64,000 bases of DNA from Nostoc sp. NMS2 (GTDB lineage: Bacteria > Cyanobacteriota > Cyanobacteriia > Cyanobacteriales > Nostocaceae): assembly GCF_017115105.1 (NCBI RefSeq), contig NZ_JABXKH010000137.1, positions 57,278 through 121,277 of the forward strand, written 5' to 3'. Under the pieces are notes generated by a model. The model made no database searches, was not told the DNA's origin, and saw only the letters and a list, made by a program, of their open reading frames with translations. The position numbers and the translations under genes were made by a program. Shown piece by piece: positions 26,481-34,262 of the stretch (the first letter of the stretch is position 1; every line of letters starts with the position of its first letter).

Positions 26481-28235
26481 TTATCTCACACTCCTAAACC
26501 ACTCAGTAATCCCCTGAGCGATCGCATCAGCCATTTTCTTCTGTTCCTCTGGGTTCACCACTTGCTCAAATTCATCGGGATTACTCATAAAACCCAATTC
26601 CAGCAACACCGATGGTGCAGCTGCTGGACGTGTCAGCGCTAGGTTATCCCAAAACACACCATAAGAAGGTTTGCCGAGTTTTTTAACAACATAAGTCTGT
26701 AAAAACATTGCCAGGTTATGCGCTTGGGGTTGATACCAAAAAGCGGCGAATCCCTTGGTTTTTTCGGCATCGCCATCATCGGGTAAAGAGTTGTGATGTA
26801 TGGAAATAGCGATGCATGGTTCTTCTTGACTAATAATTGCCTGACGTTCTGCTAGCGAAACCTCTTTATCATCTTCCCGCGTCATCACTACCGTTGCTCC
26901 TCGCTTCACCAAATCGTCGCGCAGTAACTTAGATACCACCAAATTCACATCTTTTTCTAAATATCCAGTTGGGCCACTGGCACCAGATTCTTTACCGCCA
27001 TGCCCTGGATCGAGTACAATCTTGAGATTAGCTAAAGGCCTGCGTCTTGTGTTCCCAATTTTAGGCGGATGACGCAAAGCCAAAACCAGGGTTGTACCGT
27101 CGTATCTCAGCTTATATCCCCACTGTTGAGCTTTTTTGAGGTTAAAGGTGTATTTTACTTGTTCTGGAGTCTCCTGTTGCCAATCTAGGCGAGAAATTAG
27201 GGGGTCATCATCCAGGCGAATAATGTCCGTTTGGGCAGTAGTATTGTAGAGAGTGAGAGCGACAGCTTTCTCACTTTGTTGCACGCTCACAGGTACGGGA
27301 ACTTGTAAGGGGAAAAATATCTCTGTCGCACCAGGGAGTTGACGGTATCCGACACTGCGAATTATTGTCTGTGGCGGAATTGCACCAGGGAGAATGCGAG
27401 TTTCCTGACTATTAATCCAAGCGCCATAGTCTAGGCGCAACCATTCACCTTCCCTACCTGTTACTGTTGCGCGTGTGCCTTTAGGCAGTGGTGTGAGTCG
27501 AGAATAATCGGTGCTTGGGCCAGTGCGAGCAACGCCTGATTCTACTGTAACCTCAGAAACCGGCAACTCTGCTCTTGAGAGGATTTGAATTTTACCAGTT
27601 CCTGGTTGAGTTATTGTCTTGCCATTGAGTGTTAGTTGAAACTGAGGTTTTCCCAGATCGGCAGCTGTTGCCACTGTGGTACAACCTTTATAATTGCCTA
27701 CGCTAGACTGGGCATGAGGCTGATTTTGCCCTGTTAGAGCTGCCAAATTGCTTGGTAGTTGTGCCTGTTGAGGTTGGGGTGAAAGGGCAATAGTTTGATT
27801 AGCCAGGGTTACAGAGACATTGGCGTTAGGGGGTGCTAACGCACTAAAACAAATTAGTTCTCCTGGTAGTCTGGCAATGTCAGCTGCGGGAGTCAGGGAA
27901 TCTTTAGCAAAGGCTACCCCCTGTGGTAGTTCAGGGCTAGTGTTAAGCCTGATCACCTTAATCTTAAGTTCTTGATTCTGGCGACGCACAGTAAAAAGAT
28001 TCTCCCCCAACTGCAAGGGGAAACTGGGGGAAAAATGACCAGCTTTGCTGCGGTTAATTGGCTTACTATTGATCAAAACCTCACCATCTGGTGGTGCAGT
28101 CCCCAGAAAAAAGATTTTTTGGGAACTCGTCTGGTAGTTTGTCTCGGGAAAAACGATTATAAGAGATGGATCTGCCAATGCTACGGAGGATGTGAGAATA
28201 CAGCCTAATATTACTAATCCTAAAAGGTTTTTCAC
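26481..28235 (-). CDS. N-acetylmuramoyl-L-alanine amidase (Amidase_3) with SH3-like region
   Basis: The 584-residue exported protein has a signal peptide (LLGLVILGCILTSSVALADP), an N-terminal beta-rich region, a bacterial SH3-like segment (about 228-285; VESGVARTGPSTDYSRLTPL), an AMIN-like beta domain (about 290-390) and a C-terminal Amidase_3 catalytic domain (about 400-584). Visible zinc and catalytic residues are His in DPGHGG, Glu in YLEKDVNL, His in SIHHNS and Glu in LLELGFMSNPDE. It cleaves the amide between N-acetylmuramate and L-alanine in peptidoglycan; in filamentous cyanobacteria such amidases act in cell division and septal nanopore formation. Single gene, divergent from pyrG by 84 bp. 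Confidence 0.92.
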   Translation of the reverse strand: MKNLLGLVILGCILTSSVALADPSLIIVFPETNYQTSSQKIFFLGTAPPDGEVLINSKPINRSKAGHFSPSFPLQLGENLFTVRRQNQELKIKVIRLNTSPELPQGVAFAKDSLTPAADIARLPGELICFSALAPPNANVSVTLANQTIALSPQPQQAQLPSNLAALTGQNQPHAQSSVGNYKGCTTVATAADLGKPQFQLTLNGKTITQPGTGKIQILSRAELPVSEVTVESGVARTGPSTDYSRLTPLPKGTRATVTGREGEWLRLDYGAWINSQETRILPGAIPPQTIIRSVGYRQLPGATEIFFPLQVPVPVSVQQSEKAVALTLYNTTAQTDIIRLDDDPLISRLDWQQETPEQVKYTFNLKKAQQWGYKLRYDGTTLVLALRHPPKIGNTRRRPLANLKIVLDPGHGGKESGASGPTGYLEKDVNLVVSKLLRDDLVKRGATVVMTREDDKEVSLAERQAIISQEEPCIAISIHHNSLPDDGDAEKTKGFAAFWYQPQAHNLAMFLQTYVVKKLGKPSYGVFWDNLALTRPAAAPSVLLELGFMSNPDEFEQVVNPEEQKKMADAIAQGITEWFRSVR

Positions 28236-28319
28236 AGCAAATCACAGAAGATTACACCACAACAACTGTGGCACAATGACGGGATGTATTTTTAGAAGTT
28301 GTTAGAAATTCAAACTACT

Positions 28320-29957
28320 ATGACTAAGTTTATCTTCGTAACTGGAGGCGTAGTTTCCAGTATTGGTAAGGGCATTGTAGCAGCAAGTCTAGGGCGTTTG
28401 CTCAAATCGCGCGGATATTCAGTGTCGATTCTCAAACTCGACCCTTATATCAATATCGATCCTGGCACGATGAGTCCCTTTCAGCATGGAGAAGTATTCG
28501 TTACCCAGGATGGTGCGGAGACAGATTTGGACTTGGGGCATTACGAACGCTTCACCGATACTTCAATGTCGCGCTTGAACTGTGTAACTACTGGCTCGAT
28601 TTACCAGGCAGTCATCAATAAAGAGCGGCGCGGAGAGTACAATGGCGGGACTGTACAGGTTATTCCTCATATTACCAATGAAATAAAAGAGCGAATTCTG
28701 CGAGTTGCTAAAAGTACAAACCCATCTGTAGTAATTACAGAAATCGGCGGGACGGTGGGAGATATTGAATCACTGCCGTTTTTGGAAGCGATTCGCCAGT
28801 TTCGCAAAGAGGTGGGACGGCAACATGTACTCTATATGCATGTAACGCTGGTACCGTGGATTGCCTCTGCTGGTGAGATGAAAACTAAGCCAACACAGCA
28901 TTCAGTTAAGGAACTGAGATCCATTGGGATTCAACCAGATATTTTAGTTTGTCGGAGCGATCGCCCCTTACCCAAGGGATTAAAGCAAAAATTGTCGGGA
29001 TTTTGCGATGTGCCCGAAGAATGCGTCATCACTTCCCAAGATGCCAAAAGTATCTATGAAGTACCCCTGAATCTGGAACGGGAAGGAATGGCAGAACAAG
29101 TGCTGAAGTTGCTGCAAATGGAGCAACGCAAACCAGATTTGACACAGTGGCAAACCTTGGTACAACGGTTACATACTCCCAAGCACGAGCTAGAAATTGC
29201 CATTGTCGGCAAATATGTGCAGTTAAGTGATGCCTATCTATCTGTAGTGGAAGCATTAAACCATGCTGCAATTTCCACTTATGGCAAACTGCGCCTGCGT
29301 TGGGTGAACTCAGAAGATTTGGAAAATGAACCAGCCGAAACTCATCTTGAGGGTGTCGATGGCATAGTTGTACCAGGAGGTTTTGGTGTTCGGGGAGTGG
29401 ATGGCAAAATTGCCGCCATTAAATACGCGCGCGATCGCCAAATTCCCTTTTTGGGTTTATGCCTGGGAATGCAATGTTCTGTAATTGAATGGGCTAGGCA
29501 CATAGGGGGATTAACAGATGCTAATAGTGCTGAATTTGACCCCCATACAACGAATCCGGTAATTAATTTATTGCCAGGACAGCAGGAAGTTGTCGATTTA
29601 GGGGGTACAATGCGCTTGGGGCTATATCCTTGTCGTGTTCTTCCTGATACATTGGCTTTCAAGCTTTATCAAGAAGATGTAATTTATGAACGACATCGAC
29701 ATCGCTATGAGTTCAACAATGCTTACCGCGATCTTTTATTAAAGTCCGGCTATGTGATTAGTGGTACTTCTCCCGATGGACAGTTAGTTGAAATTGTGGA
29801 ATTACCCAAGCACCCATTCTTTCTGGCTTGCCAATTTCATCCAGAATTTCAATCGCGTCCTAGTAGCCCTCATCCTTTATTTAAAGGGTTTATTCAAGCA
29901 GCGATCGCTCTTTCTCTGTCAACTTCAGGTACACCAACACCATTGGAGGTTTCTTAA
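28320..29957 (+). CDS. pyrG: CTP synthase
   Basis: The 545-residue enzyme starts at ATG 28320 (MTKFIFVTGGVVSSIGKG); the frame extends to a TTG at 28299, but the ATG aligns with family starts. The N-terminal synthetase domain (GGVVSSIGKGI, KLDPYINIDPGTMSPFQHGE, GGTVGDIES) forms CTP from UTP and ATP. The C-terminal glutamine amidotransferase domain (about 290-545) has oxyanion PGGFG, nucleophile Cys in GLCLGMQC, and the His-Glu pair in CQFHPEFQS. Complete, cytoplasmic, essential for pyrimidine synthesis. Codon use is ordinary and it is not in an operon; a heptamer repeat begins right after the stop. Confidence 0.98.
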   Translation: MTKFIFVTGGVVSSIGKGIVAASLGRLLKSRGYSVSILKLDPYINIDPGTMSPFQHGEVFVTQDGAETDLDLGHYERFTDTSMSRLNCVTTGSIYQAVINKERRGEYNGGTVQVIPHITNEIKERILRVAKSTNPSVVITEIGGTVGDIESLPFLEAIRQFRKEVGRQHVLYMHVTLVPWIASAGEMKTKPTQHSVKELRSIGIQPDILVCRSDRPLPKGLKQKLSGFCDVPEECVITSQDAKSIYEVPLNLEREGMAEQVLKLLQMEQRKPDLTQWQTLVQRLHTPKHELEIAIVGKYVQLSDAYLSVVEALNHAAISTYGKLRLRWVNSEDLENEPAETHLEGVDGIVVPGGFGVRGVDGKIAAIKYARDRQIPFLGLCLGMQCSVIEWARHIGGLTDANSAEFDPHTTNPVINLLPGQQEVVDLGGTMRLGLYPCRVLPDTLAFKLYQEDVIYERHRHRYEFNNAYRDLLLKSGYVISGTSPDGQLVEIVELPKHPFFLACQFHPEFQSRPSSPHPLFKGFIQAAIALSLSTSGTPTPLEVS

Positions 29958-29993
29958 CAATTCGTAATTCGTAATTCGTAATTCGTAATTCAA
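29958..29993. repeat. Tandem heptamer repeat (ATTCGTA)n after pyrG
   Basis: About four copies of AATTCGT start within a base or two of the pyrG stop codon. Confidence 0.85.
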
Positions 29994-30103
29994 AATTAAT
30001 TTTTTAGATTTTGAATTAGTGCATAACAACATTAACTTAGGGCTTCAGTAGATTTGGATATACAGGGTGCATCATTCGTAAATTTCGGACTTGAGGAGAT
30101 GTT

Positions 30104-30526
30104 GTGGCGTACTGGGTGAAAATCCTTTACGAGAGGAGAGAATATGTAGTGAATTTTGAACGTGTCCATGCTTTTTGTTATGAAGTAAATGGCAGGGTTA
30201 CTTTTTGGCTACCCGATAGTGCCATTCCAATAGTAATTAATCCACAAAGTAACCTAGAAGATTATCAAAAGATTCTCGATTATTTAGAATGTGTGACAAC
30301 TTTAGAATTAGACCATGCCCACTGGGTGAAAATCCTTTACGAAAAAAACGAATATGTAATTAATCTCAACTGCATCAGTTCCTTTTGTCATGAACAGAAT
30401 GGCAGGATAACTTTCTGGTTGCCAGATGGCACTATCCCCATCATCATCAACCCTGTGAGTAATCCTGAATCATATCAAAAAGTTGTGCAATACGTTCACA
30501 AGGCAACGGGCTATTCTTTATCTTAA
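30104..30526 (+). CDS. Small protein of two tandem copies of a ~63-residue domain
   Basis: It starts at GTG 30104, with TGAGGAGA just upstream. The 140 residues consist of two homologous halves: WVKILYERREYVVNFERVHAFCYE...RVTFWLPDSAIPIVIN and WVKILYEKNEYVINLNCISSFCHE...RITFWLPDGTIPIIIN, each ending in a short helix (YQKILDYLE / YQKVVQYVH). Both copies keep one cysteine and the FWLPD motif. This is an intragenic duplication of a beta-rich module. There is no signal peptide. I do not recognise the family; it probably binds a partner or ligand as a pseudo-dimer. Monocistronic between repeats. Confidence 0.75.
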   Translation: MAYWVKILYERREYVVNFERVHAFCYEVNGRVTFWLPDSAIPIVINPQSNLEDYQKILDYLECVTTLELDHAHWVKILYEKNEYVINLNCISSFCHEQNGRITFWLPDGTIPIIINPVSNPESYQKVVQYVHKATGYSLS

Positions 30527-30576
30527 AATTTTAGATTTGGGATTTTAGATTTTAGATTGACTCCAGCAATCAAGTC

Positions 30577-30728
30577 ATATCAAGTTCGGGTGATTACTTG
30601 TAATAAAATCTATCAATGTTAGGTTGGGTTGAACGGCAGGGAAACCCAACATGAACAAGGATACAATGTTGGGTTTCGTTCCTCAACCCAACCTACAGAT
30701 ACTATAAGTGTTTAACCGAACCTGATAT
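30577..30728. mobile_element. Family F inverted-repeat element, diverged copy
   Basis: Ends ATATCAAGTTCGGGTGATTAC and the complement of GTTTAACCGAACCTGATAT are inverted with few mismatches. Inside is a second inverted pair, AGGTTGGGTTGA...GGGAAACCCAACAT / ATGTTGGGTTTCGTTCCTCA...AACCCAACCT. The same interior pair forms the core of the cleaner copy at 60116-60252. No transposase. Confidence 0.65.
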
Positions 30729-31077
30729 CAGAAGCTTGTCATTTAATTTTAGATTTTCGACTTTCCTGTGGAACGCTACGCAAACGGTGTGAGGGTAGCT
30801 CGACTGAGCGATCGCAGAACGTCTCAGTCGAACGATTTTAGTAACTCAACAATTCCAGTTCCAATACTGCGTAGGTTTTGAGTCGATCCCCCCAACCCCC
30901 CGATAAATTGGGGGGCTAAAAATGCCTTATCTTCCCCCTTTTTAAGGGGAGCCACTGCGGTCTTGGGGTCTCCCCCGCCGCAGGATGCGCGAAGCGCTGT
31001 AGTGAAGCAAGTGGCGTGGACTAAGGGGGATCTCCAATGACTATCCATCTTAACCAAGAAGTATTGATTCCTGTTCC
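30729..31077. other. Repeat-filled intergenic stretch
   Basis: It contains a CCCCCGATAAATTGGGGGG hairpin (about 30895), also found inside the family C element at 2483-2625, and the ACTGCGGTCTTGGGGTCTCCC motif shared with 17677. No gene is supported; frame 30824-31057 (-) is translated repeat. Confidence 0.55.
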
Positions 31078-31133
31078 AATTACGAATTACGAACTTGTAC
31101 TGAGCGTAGCCGAAGTATTACGAATTACGAATT
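31078..31133. repeat. Heptamer repeat split by nested SDR, supplying the stop of the ureohydrolase gene
   Basis: AATTACGAATTACGAA, then CTTGTACTGAGCGTAGCCG/AAGTA, then TTACGAATTACGAATTC. Read on the minus strand, AAT TCG TAA forms the last two codons and stop of the ureohydrolase gene. Confidence 0.85.
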
Positions 31134-32168
31134 CTGCTGAGACAAATCCATCAAATTTGCCAGCTTGTAAACTACCCGCGCTCCAACATTACCATCCCAC
31201 TCCGCATCCCCGACTTCACAGATATCAAAGCCAATAATTTTTCTACCACTCTTGACTAATTCCCGGAAGAGAAAAAATGTTTGCTCTAATTCCAATCCAC
31301 CCGGAACAGGAGTACCTGTACTGGGACAGAGTTTGGGATCTAGACCATCGACATCAAAGCTAATGTAAACAGACTCAGGTAAATGACTGATAATTTCTCG
31401 GCATAAATCAAGCCAAGTTGTTCCAGAGTAAAGCTTTTGTTTAATGGCTGGGTCGTAATATGCAATAATGCGACTATCAGATTGGTCAATCATTTGCACT
31501 TCATCATGACTAATATCACGCAAACCCACTTGCACTAACTTGGAAATTTGCGGTATTTTCATCGCATTAAACATAATCGAAGCATGAGAAAACTCAAATC
31601 CCTCGTAGGCATCGCGTAAATCTGCGTGGGCATCAATGTGCAAAATGCCATAGTTGGGGTAGTTAGCTGCTAATGCTTGGAAATAACCTAACGGCGAACT
31701 GTGATCTCCACCAATAACTGCAACTCGCTTACCCTTGTTAATTGCTTCTTGGCAATTTTCAAACAGCCATTGATTTACCCGTTGCCCAGCCTGATTAATT
31801 TCTGTGAGGACAGGTGTTAAATCTGGTGTATCTGAGAGTTCTTTACCTTGGGCTAATCGTTCAATAATTTTTGCTGCCAAGGCGCGGTAGTATGTATTCT
31901 TCTCTAAAATATCTTGGGGAATTTCCACCATGAAAATTCCCTGCTTCCAACCATTAGGGTTATCGAAATCGAACAAATCTAATTGAGTTGAAGCATCGAG
32001 AATTCGCTGGGGGCCGTTAGCTGTGCCTGAGCCATAAGAAACAGTGACTTCCCACGGCACACCAAAGACAATCAGGTTTGCAGACTCATAATCGCAGGGC
32101 AAACCTAAGAGGTTGCCATTTATTTCACCTACGCCGCTAGGATTGTAGTCTTGTAGTTGATTACTCAT
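31125..32168 (-). CDS. Ureohydrolase of the agmatinase/arginase family
   Basis: The 347-residue enzyme has the full dimanganese ureohydrolase signature: GGDHSSPLG, HIDAHADLRD and SFDVDGLDP, with a C-terminal glutamate in FDICEVGD. This family hydrolyses guanidino compounds (agmatine to putrescine plus urea, arginine to ornithine, and in some cyanobacterial members guanidine itself with nickel). I therefore assign the reaction class but not the substrate; speB-like agmatinase is the usual annotation. Length is normal. The two last residues (Asn-Ser) and the stop come from the adjoining heptamer repeat. It lies downstream of the FAD monooxygenase gene on the same strand with an 86-bp gap, possibly cotranscribed. 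Confidence 0.88.
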   Translation of the reverse strand: MSNQLQDYNPSGVGEINGNLLGLPCDYESANLIVFGVPWEVTVSYGSGTANGPQRILDASTQLDLFDFDNPNGWKQGIFMVEIPQDILEKNTYYRALAAKIIERLAQGKELSDTPDLTPVLTEINQAGQRVNQWLFENCQEAINKGKRVAVIGGDHSSPLGYFQALAANYPNYGILHIDAHADLRDAYEGFEFSHASIMFNAMKIPQISKLVQVGLRDISHDEVQMIDQSDSRIIAYYDPAIKQKLYSGTTWLDLCREIISHLPESVYISFDVDGLDPKLCPSTGTPVPGGLELEQTFFLFRELVKSGRKIIGFDICEVGDAEWDGNVGARVVYKLANLMDLSQQNS

Positions 32169-32254
32169 CGATTATCTTCTGGATTTACGTGGATAGACAG
32201 CACGCCGCCTAGTGGACATCTGCATTCTAATCAAAATTTTTCACAGGCGGTAAA

Positions 32255-33847
32255 CTACAGCGCCTCTATTACTTGGTCAAAATTGCGGCGATACACCTGT
32301 TGGCAGTACTCTTGCCACTCTTTATCTGACGAGTGGGGCGATCGCTTTAATGTTGCCTCTTGGACGTATGCCATGAATGGGCGACGAAGACACTCATATT
32401 TATTAAAGGCTTTGGCTATAGCTTGCAGATCGTTCCAGTTATTCTCCTCAGCAATTTTAGCGATTAGTGTTGTAACTATTAGTGCATCTTCCAATCCTTG
32501 ATTAGCTCCTTGAGCCATGAAGGGAGGCATTCCATGTGCGGCATCGCCAACTAAGACGATTCGCTCTCCACTCCAGGCTGGTGGAATTTTGGCAGGATTA
32601 GCTTCAATATTGAGGTCTGTTGGGTGAGAAACTTGTCGAGAATCCGAAATGGTAGCGCGGTGAATGTAGTATGGACGCTGCTGCATTTTGTCAGGAGAAG
32701 ACATACGCACTAATTGCTTAATCGGATCGGGAAAGCCCGCTTTTTCCAATTCCTGCAAAGCTAAGTCAATTAAAGAACTTTCAGACTTTCCTTGCAACAA
32801 TTCTAAAGGCAAAGCAAGATGTATTATGTACCCAACTTTACCAGTTGGTCTGCGAAATAATATTATCCTGATGTTATTTATATAAACAGAATTTCCAGTT
32901 ATTTCATCATTAGTGATTGTTACAAGTGGTGAGTCTTGAAAGAAATCTTCTTCTAGTTTCGTGTATAATTCCTTTGGTACTTCAGCTATTTCCCTACAAA
33001 ATATAGCTGCAAATCCAGAGTATTCAGGTCGGGCAAAATCATGATATTGAGTATCTGTGTAAAGCAGTCTACGAACTGTAGAATTAATCCCATCTGCTGC
33101 AACAATTAGTTTAGCTCTAATCGATTTTGTTACGATTTCTTGGGGGTCAATATCTGAGTTTTGGGGCTGCGGATCGTTATCTTTCTGCCCATCTGTCCAA
33201 TATGCATAAGGGTTGGCTTCTATTCCTGTGTCACCTACACAATCTATGCGGACACAACCTTTTTCTGGCTCATTCACAACATTAATACAACGGTGATTAG
33301 CTTTAACTCGGTCTTGTGGAAGTAGCTGTCTAAGGGTTGTCTGCAAATTGTACCAAGAAATTGATACTCGACCCTCGCCATAATCTTTAAACCAGTCATC
33401 GAAACTAAGCGATATTGACTGAATTATCTCCCCCTGTAAATTTTTATAAGCCCATTGGGGTGAAGCTTTTGGGGGTTGTTGCTCTTGAGTCGATTTGACA
33501 GTTTTCCCATCATTAGACTGCTTGGGATTCAATAAACCAAGTCCAGTTTTTTTGACTTCTTCGTAAGCGTTGGGATCTAAATGTTTGAGAGATTGTAATC
33601 CATTAGGGAGAAGATCCAATGTTTGTCCAACTTGACGAAAGGCGCGAGTTTGATCGATGACAAGGAAATTTTCAATACCACGTTTACGTAAGCCAATGGC
33701 AGTTGCTAACCCAATAGGCCCAGCGCCAACCACTACAACATCGTAGATTTCTTGAGAGGTAGAAGAGGAGATAACAGATGCAGGTAAGGTATCAGCTTTG
33801 GTTGATGTGTTTGTATGTGGATGAGGACTTGATTGAGTTTCTGGCAT
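32255..33847 (-). CDS. FAD-dependent monooxygenase (PHBH/TfdB-like)
   Basis: The 530-residue flavoprotein has an N-terminal Rossmann dinucleotide motif YDVVVVGAGPIGLATAIGLR (about residues 35-54), preceded by a polar Ser/Thr-rich ~30-residue tail. It also has a DG-type motif around LIVAADGINSTVR and the C-terminal FAD-binding GD motif VLVGDAAHGMPPFMAQGANQ. Proteins of this class hydroxylate aromatic or isoprenoid substrates using NAD(P)H and O2. There is no membrane segment. The substrate is unknown; cyanobacterial members are often annotated simply as FAD-dependent monooxygenases. It precedes the ureohydrolase gene on the same strand. Confidence 0.88.
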   Translation of the reverse strand: MPETQSSPHPHTNTSTKADTLPASVISSSTSQEIYDVVVVGAGPIGLATAIGLRKRGIENFLVIDQTRAFRQVGQTLDLLPNGLQSLKHLDPNAYEEVKKTGLGLLNPKQSNDGKTVKSTQEQQPPKASPQWAYKNLQGEIIQSISLSFDDWFKDYGEGRVSISWYNLQTTLRQLLPQDRVKANHRCINVVNEPEKGCVRIDCVGDTGIEANPYAYWTDGQKDNDPQPQNSDIDPQEIVTKSIRAKLIVAADGINSTVRRLLYTDTQYHDFARPEYSGFAAIFCREIAEVPKELYTKLEEDFFQDSPLVTITNDEITGNSVYINNIRIILFRRPTGKVGYIIHLALPLELLQGKSESSLIDLALQELEKAGFPDPIKQLVRMSSPDKMQQRPYYIHRATISDSRQVSHPTDLNIEANPAKIPPAWSGERIVLVGDAAHGMPPFMAQGANQGLEDALIVTTLIAKIAEENNWNDLQAIAKAFNKYECLRRPFMAYVQEATLKRSPHSSDKEWQEYCQQVYRRNFDQVIEAL

Positions 33848-34262
33848 ATTTATACATTGGATAGAAGCTGGACAATGTGGAAAGCTATAGCCATCAAGTT
33901 ACATAGGATTACACAACAATATTAGAATCAAATACAAAAAGTAAATATACCTGGCGATTAGAAAGCACGGCTATACAAACGAAGTCCGCCTACGCGGACT
34001 AATCAAAATCAAGGGTTCCTTAATCCACGTTCGCGTAGCGTTCCGTTCGCGCAGCGTCCCGTAGGGAAGGAAAGGTGGGTTTTGCCTGTGTAGACGCGGT
34101 TTCTAACCGACCTTTTAACTTGCGATGTCTACGACGAGCTACGCTAACGCACATTGCCTCAATGCAATCCTTGATAAAGGCTACATTATTAATTAGCTCA
34201 ATTTCTCTGCTGCGCGTCCAGGCAGCAACTCGTCGTCAGGCATCGCCTCTGTAAAACCCGAA
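33848..34262. other. 415-bp intergenic region between divergent genes, dispersed repeats
   Basis: It contains the CACGGCTATACAAACGAAGT / CCGCCTACGCGGACT type repeat and a GTTCGCGTAGCGTTCCGTTC / GCGCAGCGTCCCGTAGGG repeat. Related pieces occur near 37290, 52750 and 57245. No gene is supported. Promoters for the flanking genes are expected but not identifiable. Confidence 0.5.
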
